This document shows, piece by piece, positions 48,544-60,400 of a stretch of DNA of 64,000 nucleotides. This DNA comes from Trogon surrucura (lineage: Eukaryota > Chordata > Aves > Trogoniformes > Trogonidae): positions 7,141,942 to 7,205,941 of the forward strand of contig CM036619.1 of the NCBI GenBank assembly GCA_020746105.1, read 5' to 3'. Every line of letters begins with the position of its first letter. Position 1 is the stretch's first letter. The notes below the pieces were generated by a model. It did no database searches and had not been told where the DNA came from. It saw nothing but the letters and a program-made list of their open reading frames with translations. The position numbers and the translations under genes are program-made.

Positions 48544-50411
48544 CTTCCATAATTGCTTCTTATGACCCTCAAAGTTTTACCTCCCAGTTTCCCCACACAT
48601 TATAACATTGTTATGTCCAAATGTCTTATCCTTTTCATAAACCCTTTTTTTAATTCTTCATTGGAAGAGTTGGCAAAGAATGAGCTTCCTCGGTGTACAA
48701 ATGTGTCAAAATACATCTCACAGACATCTAACTTTAAGGAGCAAGCTCTGCTATTTCATTTCTCTTTATTATAAGTCACTTCTCCAGTTTCAAGATTGAA
48801 ATCCTCTGTATCCAAAAATCATGCATGCAATTTTTTAAAAATCTCAACAGATGAGCTCTGTCCTTATTGAGGTATTAATAAAGAACTGAGCAGATTGAAA
48901 ACAAATTAAACATCCTAATAAGGTCAGAGTACCCACTTAGAGAAAGGTCTTTATAAAGTAGATCCACTTTTTAGCTACTGAACATCTGCAGATCTAGCTT
49001 TGTGGATGCTCTTTCAAGTATTGTTGACATATTGATCTTTAGTATTTAGGGCCAGAAGGATCCCATTACAAGTAAAGCTGTTCATTTGTCCTGTATTCAG
49101 CATCCTAATTTGAATTTACTATATTTTCCAGTAAGTTGTGCCTTTGAATACATCAAAACCGCAGAGTTTTCGGTCATCTCTACTAGTGTTTTCTCAGATT
49201 TTTTTTTCTTTTGATTTGAATAAAAGTATATTTAAAATAGGCTGCATTTCCATATACCAATATATCTTCAGCGGAAGCACTACAGGAGAAATTCAAGGCA
49301 CAGCATAGCAGCTCACTACAGAAAGTATATGTGACAGAGAAGTACAAATGAAAAAATCCACAGAAATACAGAACAGTTTCCTTAAGCAGTGATTTTGGAC
49401 GCTCATTATGTCTGATTCTAGTCAAACATGGATTCAGACCGCTTGTGCTCCTCTCAACCTGCAATTAAGAGACTCACTTAGCAAACCTGAAATTGCACCA
49501 AGATACATCATTTTGTCGAATGTTCACAAAGCCAACTTCTTCATAAAATAAAATGGTTAAAGCAGCATTACCTACTTTGTCAGTAAGATGGCACAGTGTG
49601 TTCTTCCTGGACTTAATTATCCTTTTGATAAATAATTATCTGTTCTCCCATTTCTGTAATTTGACAATAGACAATCTGTTACATAAAAAAGAATAGGCCT
49701 GATTCTCAATTGCATCAAGGGATACTTAACCCCCTCACCTCCTTGAAATATAATGGAGACATTAAAGAGAAAAAGACTCAGTAAAAATGATCCTGTGGCT
49801 TGCAGGTGATTATAAAGGTAAAGATTTTACTCCAGACTCAGCTGCCAGCCCTGGGAGTGGTGTGGATTCTGGTCAAAGTCCAGTGTGAAAAACCTACAGG
49901 TTAAGAACACAAAATCTAAAGGAAAATAAAGTAAGACTTAGTCTGGTTTAGCTTCAAGCAGGAGCTGAGCAAGCTCCTGAACAGCGTTAGAATACTCTAC
50001 TTAAAATTCTGCTTCCCTGATACTTTGAGCATCTCCCAATATAGCAGGAGCCAAGATCTGCCTTTTCAAGAGAAGACACCTATGTCTGAATGATGCAGGT
50101 GAAAAGTTTCTTTTCGTAGTGAATTATAGTTTCAGAAAAATAAACTCAACTAAAAGCAGTCTGACTGATGCTCCTATGCAGGACAGAGTTTGGTTCTTTT
50201 TCAGTATTTAGTCCAGTCTGGTTAGATGTTTCCTAGGTTAAAAGGTTTTGAATTGATTTTAGTTTTGAATTGGGGTTTTTCTGGTGTTTTTATTTTTTAT
50301 TGTTTAGTTGGTTGGACAGGTTGTTTTTTAGTATTACACTGAGTAAAACAGTAGTATTTTGGGAATGGAATTCATCTTTTTCACCCTTTACAATCTTAAT
50401 GTTAGTAATTG
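48544..50411. other. Unrecognised non-coding DNA
   Basis: AT-rich, with no gene or clear repeat. A short block near 49050-49070 (GGGCCAGAAGGATCCCATTA) faintly recalls an ancient CR1-type end but is too short to call. Confidence 0.5.
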
Positions 50412-51056
50412 GGAAAGAATGACCCCATGTGCCAGTGTAGGCACCTGCTGGAGAGAACCATAGGAGAAAGGGACCTGGGAGTTCTAGTGGACAGCAGGAT
50501 GGCCATGAGCCAGCAATGTGCCCTCGTGGCCAAGAAGGCCAATGGCATCCTGGGGTGTATTAGAAGGGATGTGGCTAGTATGTCAAGAGAGATCCTCCTG
50601 TCCCTCTGCTCTGTCCTGGTGAGACCCCATCTGGAATATTGTGTCCAGTTCTGGGCCCCTCAGCTCAAGAGAGACAGGGAACTGCTGGAGAGAGTCCAGC
50701 GTAGAGCCACAAAGATGATGGAGTGGAACATCTTCCTTCTGAAGAAAAGCTGAAGGAGCTGGGTCTCTTAGCTTGGAGAAGAGGAGGCTGAGGAGTGACT
50801 TCATTAATGTTTATGAATATGTAAAGGTTGAGTGACAGGAGGATGGAGTCAGGCTCTTTTAAGTGATGTCTAATGACAGGACAAGGGGCAATGGGCACAG
50901 GCTGGAACATAGGAGGTTCCACAAAAATATTAAAAAACCTTTTTCACTGTGAAGGTGACAGAGGACTGGCACAGGCTGCCCAGGGAGGTTGTGGAGTCTC
51001 CTTCTTTGGAAACATTCAAAACCTGCCTGGACGTGTTCCTGTGCGACGTGCTGTAG
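50412..51056 (+). pseudogene. CR1 ORF2 remnant with frameshifts
   Basis: The first 115 or so codons (to about 50753) are open: [77 protein letters not shown] frameshift and stop follow. The C-terminal blocks then continue in other frames (LEKRRLRSDFINVYEYVKVE followed by a stop, and later [18 protein letters not shown] sequence near 50975-51030). The catalytic domains are absent because of 5' truncation. Non-functional. Confidence 0.9.
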
Positions 51057-51146
51057 GTGATCCTGCTCTGGCAGGGGGTTGGACTAGATGATCTTTTGAG
51101 GTCCCCTCCAACTCCTGACATTCTGTGATTCTGTGTTTCTGTGATG
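50412..51146 (+). mobile_element. CR1: CR1 LINE, 5'-truncated
   Basis: Plus strand, about 735 bp, same type as 44465-44996 and 24250-24650. It starts within ORF2 and ends GGGGGTTGGACTAGATGATC, TTTTGAGGTCCCCTCCAACTC, then three ATTCTGTG-like units. Coding content is listed separately. Confidence 0.95.
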
Positions 51147-51310
51147 GCTCAGTATGCAGGACACACCAAAGACACACATCCTTGTGGACCAGCTGTTAGA
51201 GATCAAGCAAAATATCCTAGAACACTTAAAATAACAATTAATACCTAAGATTACACAAGTATATTAAGTATTGAGTCACAGCCTAATGCTTCATATATTA
51301 CATACACTTG

Positions 51311-51785
51311 CATAGAATCAAAGAATCATAGAACACCAGGATGGAAGAGACCTCGAGGGTCATTTGGTCCAACATTTCTTGATTAAAGCACTGTCTAGAC
51401 AAGACGACCCAGCACCCTTTCCAGCTGAATCTTTTAAATGTTCAATGTTTGGGAATCCATCCCTTCCTTGGGGAGATTATTCCAATGGCTGATTGTTCCC
51501 TTTGTGGAAAGTTTTCCTCTTTTTTTTTCCTATTGGAATCTCCCCAGGAGTAATTTGTACCCTTTAACCCTTTTATTTTGCATGTGATACATTGTAAAAA
51601 GAGAGTATCCATCTTCTTTGTAGACACCCTGTAAATAATGGAACATGGAGATAAAATCTCCCCTAAACCTTCTTTTCTCACAACTGAACAAACCCAATTG
51701 TCTCAGCCCTTTCTCACCTGGCAGACATCTTGGTCCTGTGATCATTTTTGTGGCCCTTCTCTAGACCCTGTCCACACCTCTTTTT
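51311..51785 (-). mobile_element. CR1: CR1 LINE, 5'-truncated (same subfamily as 12298-12800)
   Basis: Minus-strand copy with tail units (plus strand ATAGAATCAAAGAATCATAG) at its low-coordinate end. The frame at 51530-51745 preserves a worn CR1 C-terminus: LRQLGLFSCEKRRFRGDFIS, MFHYLQGVYKEDGYSLFTMY. It provides the uninterrupted counterpart of the CR1 that was split by a SINE at 12520. Confidence 0.88.
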
Positions 51786-53227
51786 GTGTAACAGGGACTT
51801 TATCCGAATGAAGTGAAATCAGATGTACTTAGACAACCAAAGGGGACATTTACACAGGTAAACAGATACTTCTGAGATGGGATTCACCTGCTCTGAATTT
51901 GGGAGAAGGCAATTAAACTCCACAGTCAGACACCCATGTGTAGGGGTCTAAGAGTGAGCTAGAAGAAGTTGATTTATGATCAGTGACAGCTTAGTGGTGG
52001 AATTCTGAAAGAGAAAATTTGGGTCTTCTTTCTCTGAGTGTATCCATCATCCTGTCCCTTACAGGACACAGAAGATGCTTTTTGAACACATTTTCACAAA
52101 AGAGCCCTTGTAAACCTTTCCAGACAAAGTGAAATACTGTAAAGGAACTGAAATACTCCATTAGAACAGATAATTTCTTATATATTCATTCCAGTTTTAT
52201 TAATTCCTGAGTCATTTGGGCTACTCTGAAAAGACCTTCTTAAAAATATATAAATCTACATTCTTTTCTTTGTTTTGGGTTTGGGGTTTATTTTGCCTTG
52301 TTCTATCATGATTTCAGTAACTGTGGCAGCAGAACAATAGCAACAAGATTCAATAGAAGTCTGAATAGTCAATAAGAAGTTAACTTCAGGTCTACTTCCT
52401 CCTTTGGTGTCTCATAGATGGCTACATTAGTGAAAGAAGGAAGAGAAAATAACTTTGGGAAGGGCAGGATTTAGCTCATATTTAGCTAGGTTGACTTGTA
52501 AGTAGGATTCCTTTGCTTCTGTGCTATAAGTAATATCCCCTGACGAAAAGACCTTTCTGGATGTTTTCTTTATTTTTCTTACCAATTTCTTGTTTAATCA
52601 GCTTGAAGATTAGGCTGATTTAAGCATTTAATTAGTACCAAAAAAAAAAAACCTAACCGTAGTTTATTTTGCATATATTCAACATTATTGAGGACAGATT
52701 TTAGCCCTACATATTTTTTACATGAATGGACTATTTTGGCTAAAACTTTTCCACCAACAAACTCTATCATACAGAAAGCTTAACTCCTTAACATGTGTTT
52801 TGACAGCTGTATAAAGAGAAGTGGCCCAGGGATGTTGAAGCGATGAACAGAGAATCCTCTTAAATTTATGACAACCTGAAAAAATTGTATGCTTAGAAGA
52901 GTTTTGAAGTCAATGAAGTTGCCACTAAAATCCTCTGTAGATATGCTTCTTAAAAGTTACACTGATATGTTGCGCAGCTACATTTCATGTTTGAACTAAA
53001 AATTACTGTGATGGCCAAGACTATAAAAGGAAGCAATGTAAGATCCGAATCTGTGTTTTTCAAAGGGAAAATGACTCGATATGTCACTCACAAAGGCAGC
53101 TGGAACTCTTTTGTCAGCAGCCTCCTCCAGTGGTCTCGTAATTTCATGTCTTTCAGAACAGAAAGCTTTACCAGCAGTGGGAACTCTAAATAATTTTATT
53201 ATGTAGTGAAAAAAAAAAATAGGTGTC
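51786..53227. other. Unrecognised non-coding DNA
   Basis: AT-rich. A short A run lies near 52640-52652 and another at 53209-53218, just before the LTR. No gene recognised. Confidence 0.55.
53223..53227. repeat. Target-site duplication, left copy (GTGTC)
   Basis: GTGTC directly before the LTR, repeated at 54413-54417 directly after it. Five bases is a length typical of retroviral integration. Confidence 0.9.
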
Positions 53228-54412
53228 TGTTTTGGTTTGGCCTGGCCAGATTTCAGCGGCGGGGGGGGAGCTGCAAGGTGGCTTCTGTAAGAAGCTGCTA
53301 GAAGCTCCCCAAGATTGATAGAACCAATGCCAGCCGGCTCCAAAGAGGGACCCGCCGCTGGCCAAGGCTGAGCCTATCAGTAAGGTGATAGCAGAGGAAC
53401 GCCTCTGTGAAAAACATATTTAAGAACGGGAAAAAGAACTGCGCCATAACAGCTGGCACAGAGATGGAGGAGTGAGAATCTGTGCAGACACCAAGGTCAG
53501 TGAAGAAGGAGGAGGGGGGAGGATGAGCTCCAGGCGCCGGAGCAGAGAGAGTCCCCCGGGTCTGTGGTGAAGACCATGGTGAAGCGGGTTGTCCCCCTGC
53601 AGCCCATGGGCGAGGTGCAGATGTCCACCGTGAGGATCACCGCGTAGATGTCCACCGAGGATTCCACGCCGTGTGGGTGGATGCCTGAAAGGGGACTGTA
53701 GCCCGTGGGAAGCCCGCATCAGAGCAAGTTGCTGCCGGAACCTGTAGCCCGTGGAAGAGAGGAATGCCCACGCTGGAGCAGGTTGGCCGGTGGGACTTTT
53801 GGGACGCTGCGGGTGGCTCACGCTGGAGCAGTTTCCCCCGAAGGACTGCACCTCAGACTCACGAGGGGTGGGCTGCCCCTCGTGAGGTGTCTCGCATTGG
53901 GCAGTTTGTGATGAATTGCCCTTCGTGGGACGACTCACGTGGAGAAGAGAGCATGAAGCTTGTCTCCCGTGAGAGGGACCCCACAATGACCCTGGGGAAG
54001 AGTGAAGAGTCCTCCCCCAGAATGAAGAAGCGGTGAAACTAACGTCGGATGAACTGACCGTAACCCCCATTCCCTGTCCCCCTGTGCCGCTCGGGGGGAG
54101 GAGGTGGAGAAACCGGGATTGATGTTAAGCCCGAGAAGAAGGGAGGGATGGGGGGAAGGTGTTCTGTTTAAGATTTGTTTGCTCTTTCTTACTTCTCACT
54201 ACTCCTCTCTGATTAGTTCTTTTAATAAATGTACCTAATTTCCCCAAAACTGAGTCTGTTTTGCCCGGGACGGTAAATGAGGGTGATCTCCCTGTCCTTA
54301 CCTCAAACCCTGAGCCCTTGGAGATATTTTCTCCCCCTGTTCAGTAGTGAAGGGGGGAGTGAGTGAGCGGCTGTGTGGGTACCTGGCGGCCGGCCAGGGT
54401 CAACCCACGACA
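53228..54412 (+). mobile_element. Complete solo LTR of an endogenous retrovirus (family II)
   Basis: 1185 bp with TG..CA ends: TGTTTTGGTTTGGCCTGGCC at the start and CCAGGGTCAACCCACGACA at the end. It is flanked by a perfect 5-bp target duplication GTGTC (53223-53227 and 54413-54417). It contains CATATTTAAG at 53415-53424 (TATA-like), a long GC-rich middle, and AATAAA at 54224-54229. It resembles the ERVL-type LTRs common in birds; the class is inferred from the 5-bp duplication and general sequence, and is not proved. No viral coding sequence is present, so this is a solo LTR formed by LTR-LTR recombination. The 216-codon open frame on its minus strand (53420-54070) is a by-product of GC-rich LTR sequence. 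Confidence 0.95.
54224..54229 (+). promoter_or_regulatory. LTR polyadenylation signal
   Basis: AATAAA at the same relative position as 43263-43268 in the sister LTR. Confidence 0.65.
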
Positions 54413-54417
54413 GTGTC
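54413..54417. repeat. Target-site duplication, right copy (GTGTC)
   Basis: Matches 53223-53227 exactly and fixes the LTR boundaries. Confidence 0.9.
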
Positions 54418-57400
54418 TGTTGTTTGTCTGTAATTTATGTATTGTCTGGCTTTTCAGGAAGGTTCTGTTTTACCTTCTATTCTGAAACAGTCATTTGTGG
54501 CATTTATTTATAAATATGATAGTCAAGGTCAGGATCTCAAAAAGGTGAAGCATGGATATATGACGGTATCCACTGTATTCATTAATTTACCTCAAGGATT
54601 TTAAATCACTTTACAAGCTATATACAAGACAGAATATCTTTTCTTCCCAGGTGACCTGCAGCACCATCCAGGTGTAGGACCTAAAATCTTTTAAAAATGG
54701 ATAATAACATGATCGAGCAAAGAAAGGATGAAAATGAAAAATAGATTTCCTCTGTTTCTGAAGGAACGGAATTTGAACCAGAACTGCAGAAACCCCACCC
54801 CTAATATGAATGAAGCATAAGGAAGAATTTTTAATAATTTCTCAATTATTTTTAATAGTTTCTTATTACATTAATTTATTAATTTAATAATTTTCTAAAT
54901 CTTTTCAATTTATCTTGTTTTGGTCTTCTTTGCCTATTGACCACTTTTATTTAATGGTCAGTAGTCTGGAGATATTGCTTCTTTGAGCTGCTAAGTAAGC
55001 ATCAGCACAAGAGTACAACTGGGTGGTGCCAAGGATGCACCTAGTGTGATGGTGAATGATAACTGATGTTTAATAGAAAATGTAAGGATAAGAGAAAGAT
55101 TTAGTTATGACCCTTGCAGTTTCTGGTCAACAGTAACTTAGGGATTTCTTGAACTGGAAGATGATTCACTCTTTGATATAATTACATAAACGTGTTCTTG
55201 TTTTTTTGGGGGGGGGGTTTGTTAATTCATGTTCTTTCACAACCCAGTACTGGTAAGTTCATCAAGAAAACATGTGGTGTAAGGAAAATCACTTCATTTT
55301 CTCTAGTTTTTAATGTGTTTACTGACAACTTCTTTGAGTTTTCCTTGTTCCAGTATTATAAATGCAGTAGACGATAAGTATTCTTCTTTTTTTTTTTTTT
55401 TTTTTTTCCTCAGCTCTCCTCTCCCTCGTTCCAGAACACTCGTGTTTTCACACTGGTCAGAAATAAACCATCATCCTGGAAGGTTTCCAAAATGCTTTAT
55501 TTCCCCTCAGATTATATTAAAAATATGAAAATGCATAAATGTACAGAGAGATTTCAATAAATCAAGACGAAGTGAAAACAATACATACCCTTCTCAGTGG
55601 GCATTAACCATTATTCCCCTCTGGTCATTAGTACAGGAGAGCTGGCTGTGCATAAATTCATACAGAAGAATTAATGGGCCACGTCTGAAAGATAATGGCT
55701 GAACTATTGAAGCCAAAAAAAGAACCTAAAGGAAGAATGGGGAATTCTGAGGAAAAATTAGATAAGAAAGTACTGCACCAAGGACTGTGTATATAAATAT
55801 ATATTCACATACAGTGTTACTGGCAATGTGGTTGGTTACGTTTCTTCTGCTTGTTTAGTTTCGGACTTTCAGAGCGTTTGTGTGTAAAAATCACATCATC
55901 ATTAAACCACCAGGTCTGTGCACACCATCACCAAAGCAGAGGGTGCCCCTCAACAATGTTAGCTGACTGTCAGAAGGATTCTGCCAGGACTTAGGTTAAA
56001 AGTAAAATTTAAGAATGTCACTGCAAAAACAAAAGAAGAACAAGAAATAAAAGCAGAAGAAAACCAACTAAACAAACAAAACATCACACACTTCCAAAAA
56101 TATTCTGGACAAACAGCGTCTTGGCACTATTACATTTAAGTTTCCGGTGCTTAAGTGAGCATATTTTCACTATTCACCAAACGTGAATTTGGTGACCAAT
56201 AAACTTTTTTTTTTATTTATTTAGAGAGGAAAAGAAAACAAGGTAGATAAACAAGAAGACAGCCTGTTTACAATAATTAACTCTTAAATTTATACCAGCA
56301 GTAATCTGTTAGGCTAATTCTTTCCTGCAGTAGTTTTCATGCACTATTTTAAATGTTGAAGTCTTACTGGTCACAAGAGCCGAACTGAAGCTGAGCTGAC
56401 CTTTTGATGTTTGACTGCACAAACTGTGCCTGGCTTTGCTGTCTCATTGTAACTGAAATTTTGTACTAGTACTTCCCTCTAGCTGCTCCCCTCTCAAATA
56501 GGTGCTTCAGCTAACTTAAGAGCTTCACACAGTGATTTTGAACAATATTGGAAATTAAGCACAGACAATCTATAGCATTTACTCTCAAGAGACACCTTGA
56601 AAAAAGATCAAATTATTCTATCTATCATACTACAGAAAATATCATACAAAAAATTGTTTTCCTCATTTCTTTTTCTCTAGTGAAGAAGCTTTCTAGTTTC
56701 CTTCTTTTCTTTTTTTTTTTTTTTTCCCTGTGATTTTTGCTGTCTATGGTGGTTCATGGTAACTGTTCACTTCTTCCTGGATGCATTTGACTCCATACTA
56801 TAATTGCAAGCCTTCTCTGCTTTATAAAATAACTGCTTTACTCTAAATAATTAATTGTCGAAAGAAATACTGCAACATATCAAAAACTATGCTTTGAGTA
56901 TGTAATTTCTATTTTGTGCACTACAGATTTTAAGGAGAACTGAAATGTCCACCCCGGATATAAAGGTGCCACATACTTCTCCAAAAGCATAAAGGCAGCA
57001 GAGCAATGAGGATGTAATGTTAGAATCTGAACACAGCAGACATAAGTAATGTGCTATGGTTGTGATGTTCACAGTTAAAACAAGACAGTTTTCCTTCAGA
57101 ACCAGTTTTAAGGGAAGAAAACTATTTCCATACTGAAACAGTGCCCAAACACCCTTGATATCTCGTGTAGCCTTCTGTGGTTGAAGACAAATGCTTCCAG
57201 AGGGCAGTACATGGTGTCTAAAAATGGGCTCCCAGGATTAGATAAATGAGCTTCCAGAACACCTGACTTTTAGCTCTGACTTCAGAGAAAAGCTGGATGA
57301 GGGCTCTTTTTTCTGTATGCCTACCTCACCGACTTTTAAGCCTGTCAATATCAAGCGCCCTGTCAAATACCTTAAGATGTACAAGAGAAATGCAGGAGGC

Positions 57401-60400
57401 TGGAGGGTGGATGTGAGGCTTTTGCTCTTCTGGTCAGGTGGAGAAAGAATACCTCAGAGCATTCTAGATGATTATAGGTATCTGTGTGTGTAGAAAGTCT
57501 TTAATACATTAATAATATGGAAGGCAAATACCATCGTAACTGCAGCATTACAAACGAATACAAATACAAATACAGATATTCAGTAATACTCTGTTTTCTA
57601 AGACAGCAAATATGGATGCATTATACAACTGAGATTCAGTATTATAGTAACGAATTCGTTTGATATCAAGACAATTTTATTTCAGATTTATATACATTTT
57701 CGTTTATTTATATGCAAATGGATGAAGAAATTGAGTAGATTTTACTTACATCCTTAATTATACCCACTATACATTTTGAGGAATAGAGAATTACTGAACA
57801 CTACGCTGTGAGAGTTTGACCTAAGTATAAACTGCCTGATTTTATACTATATAAATAGCAGTTTAATCCTCTCTGGATGACCTTTGTCTGATTGAGTAAA
57901 AAAGCATTTAGACAGATGAGAAAAGTTATGCACTCACTTAAATTCTTCCCTGAAAAGAATTTAGTCCATGGTTATGCTTTTTTTTTTTTTTATTACTGAG
58001 CTATTACTGAGCTACTTTTAAGTCATAGTCATTGCTGTTTATTTTTCTATATGTATTCATATTTTGTAAGTAATTCACTAGCAAAAATAACTCCAGCTTT
58101 ATGGTCATCATGAAAACAATAGCATGTGAAAAATAGAGAAAATTCCTGTAAACCTGGTACAAAAGAAAGAATTAATGAATTCTGGCAGAAGAAAGAAAAC
58201 ACTAAAATACCTCTACGAGACTGCAAACTGGTTTTTAACCTGTAATGGGAGAATGGAGCTGGAGACATGTGGCTTAAGATTGCAAACCTTTCTAGCCTCA
58301 GTCTTTTTACTGGCCATAGAAATAGAAATTTTTTTAAGCCGTCTTTATAACTTGCTTCACTGAACTCACTGAACTTCTCATTAACTTTACCTCCACAACA
58401 CAGACTATGACAAGTTATAATAGTAAGTGAAGATCTAGAAATAAATGTCCCCCGTTCTTTGTCTTTCCAAATGTGTCCTGTTGTGCTGTGGAGTTTGCTC
58501 TGTCCCAGCTTTACGAAACATAACCAATGAGCTGTCTCTATTCATTTACCTTTTCCCTTAAAGTTAGACAAGTGACAGAGTCTTGTTGTGCGACCTACAG
58601 CAAAATAGTTGAGACTAGATTTTCAAGTGCTCAGCACCCTATGCTTCACTACATCCTTTTATACACATTAAAAAAAAACAAACAAACAAAAAAACCCCAA
58701 AAAACACTGAAGGGTGTGATTTACAAATAACTCATCAATATGTGTATAATGGAAAGTTGACTTGTGAGGAAAAACTTTAAGAAAATTACTTGAAAATAAA
58801 TGCTGCTGTCACTGAAAGGTGTGAACTGGAAAGAAAGATTTGCAACAAAACTGTAGCTCTGTGTGGAGCTGTACATGTTCCCTGTGGACTCATTAGTGTC
58901 AGCTGGACAGATCACTAGACAGGTTATATCTCCCACAGCCCTGATTTTTTGCTTGTTTGTGTTTTTGAAGATGGAAAGATGTACAGCTAGAGTTTCCTAA
59001 CAGTGATACATAATGGCATATATACTTCACTTAAGTCCATTGCCTAGCAAAAGTCAAGGTGAAAGGAATGAGTTGTCTTCTATAAGAGTTTCTGCAACTT
59101 CCTTATGAATAAAAATCTTTCCCTTACTTCAGGGTCTTTGTGGAGAAAAACAAATCAATAAAATAAATAGTAATTTTCATTGGAAATTGAAACACTCTTG
59201 ACTTTCCCCATCCATAACTATGTTGTTGAGTACTGATGGAAACTGTAGCCATAAACTCTGCATCCTTACAGAAAACTTGGAATTAGTTGAGAAATTCAAG
59301 TACAGAAATCCCTGTCCACTTCCATATTGCTTAGTGTTTTTCCCACTTCCCTGTGCATAATACTTGCCATTTGCCTTGTACTCAGATTATAGGCTCAGCT
59401 TGCAGGGACCACAGAGCTCACAGGGCATCTAGATCTGCAAGGGACTCCTCTATGACTGTGGATGCTATGGACTACACTAATTGGAAAAGCACAAAATAAT
59501 TTAGCAAGTTGTGAAACGTATACAGTTAAGCATAGCTGTCCCAATGGCATACTACAAGAATTAATTTATGTTTTCCCTTCAGTATGTTCCGTGCTGCTCT
59601 GATAAGAGGTGCTACATAAGACCTAAGAATTAATCATTTATTATTTATTAGTCATGTTACCTCAGTTTATTATACGTGGAGACAAAACAGATAATGAAAG
59701 TCTCATTCTCTAAGCTTAGCATTGCTCAGCTTGCACTTTAGACAGCTCTTGCAGCTTTCCTGGATTTATTTGTAGTCACAAAGAAATTGTCACCTAGGAA
59801 CAGATCAACGGACCAGCTGGAACAAGTATCTGCCTCTAACAGTTGTCAGTGCACTTACTTCAGAAGAGAGTGCAAAATTATTGTAGTGAATCTGATTGTG
59901 TGATGTGATACTTTAGAGGACAATTTTATCTAACCTCAGTGGGTCACAATATGCCTTAAAAATAGGATTGGATAGCTCTCATAGTTGTAGTTTTGCTGTT
60001 GTAATACCATTTTTATTTGTGTTTATGGCACAATCCCACTATTCTTAAATCTACAAAGCTGCACAGCAGTATTGACACACCACCTTCCTGTAGCAATGAA
60101 TTGCAATGGTGAGTTATCCAGTTTTCAAAGAAAGTCATTCATTTTTGAGATTTTTTTTTAAAAAGGATATGCCTTTGAATTGCATTGCATACTTCCTCTC
60201 CCTGAATTCTTTTTTTATTTACTTTCTGTAAAAGAAGACTCTCAGTGTGTCTTGCTATAACATCTTTTATGCACATTTTTCTGCAGAAGCCGCCTGACTC
60301 TAAGATCACTATATTTCTTCCACACATCTCTGCTAACACTCAAAAACTTGGAAGCAAGGAGTCCCTTTGATCCTGAGAACAACTTTCTAATTGCCCTGAA

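Noticed and set aside
49049-49075. A very old CR1-type end (GGGCCAGAAGGATCCCATTA)
   Set aside because: Too short, and the following sequence does not continue the pattern.
53420-54070. A 216-codon open frame on the minus strand
   Set aside because: It lies wholly inside the LTR. The same kind of broken frame appears in the sister LTR, and the composition follows from GC-rich DNA with few stop codons.
42282-54417. A full provirus with LTRs at 42282 and 53228
   Set aside because: The interval between them has no gag, pol or env reading and contains unrelated CR1s and another LTR. The complete LTR has its own GTGTC duplication on both sides, so it is an independent solo LTR.
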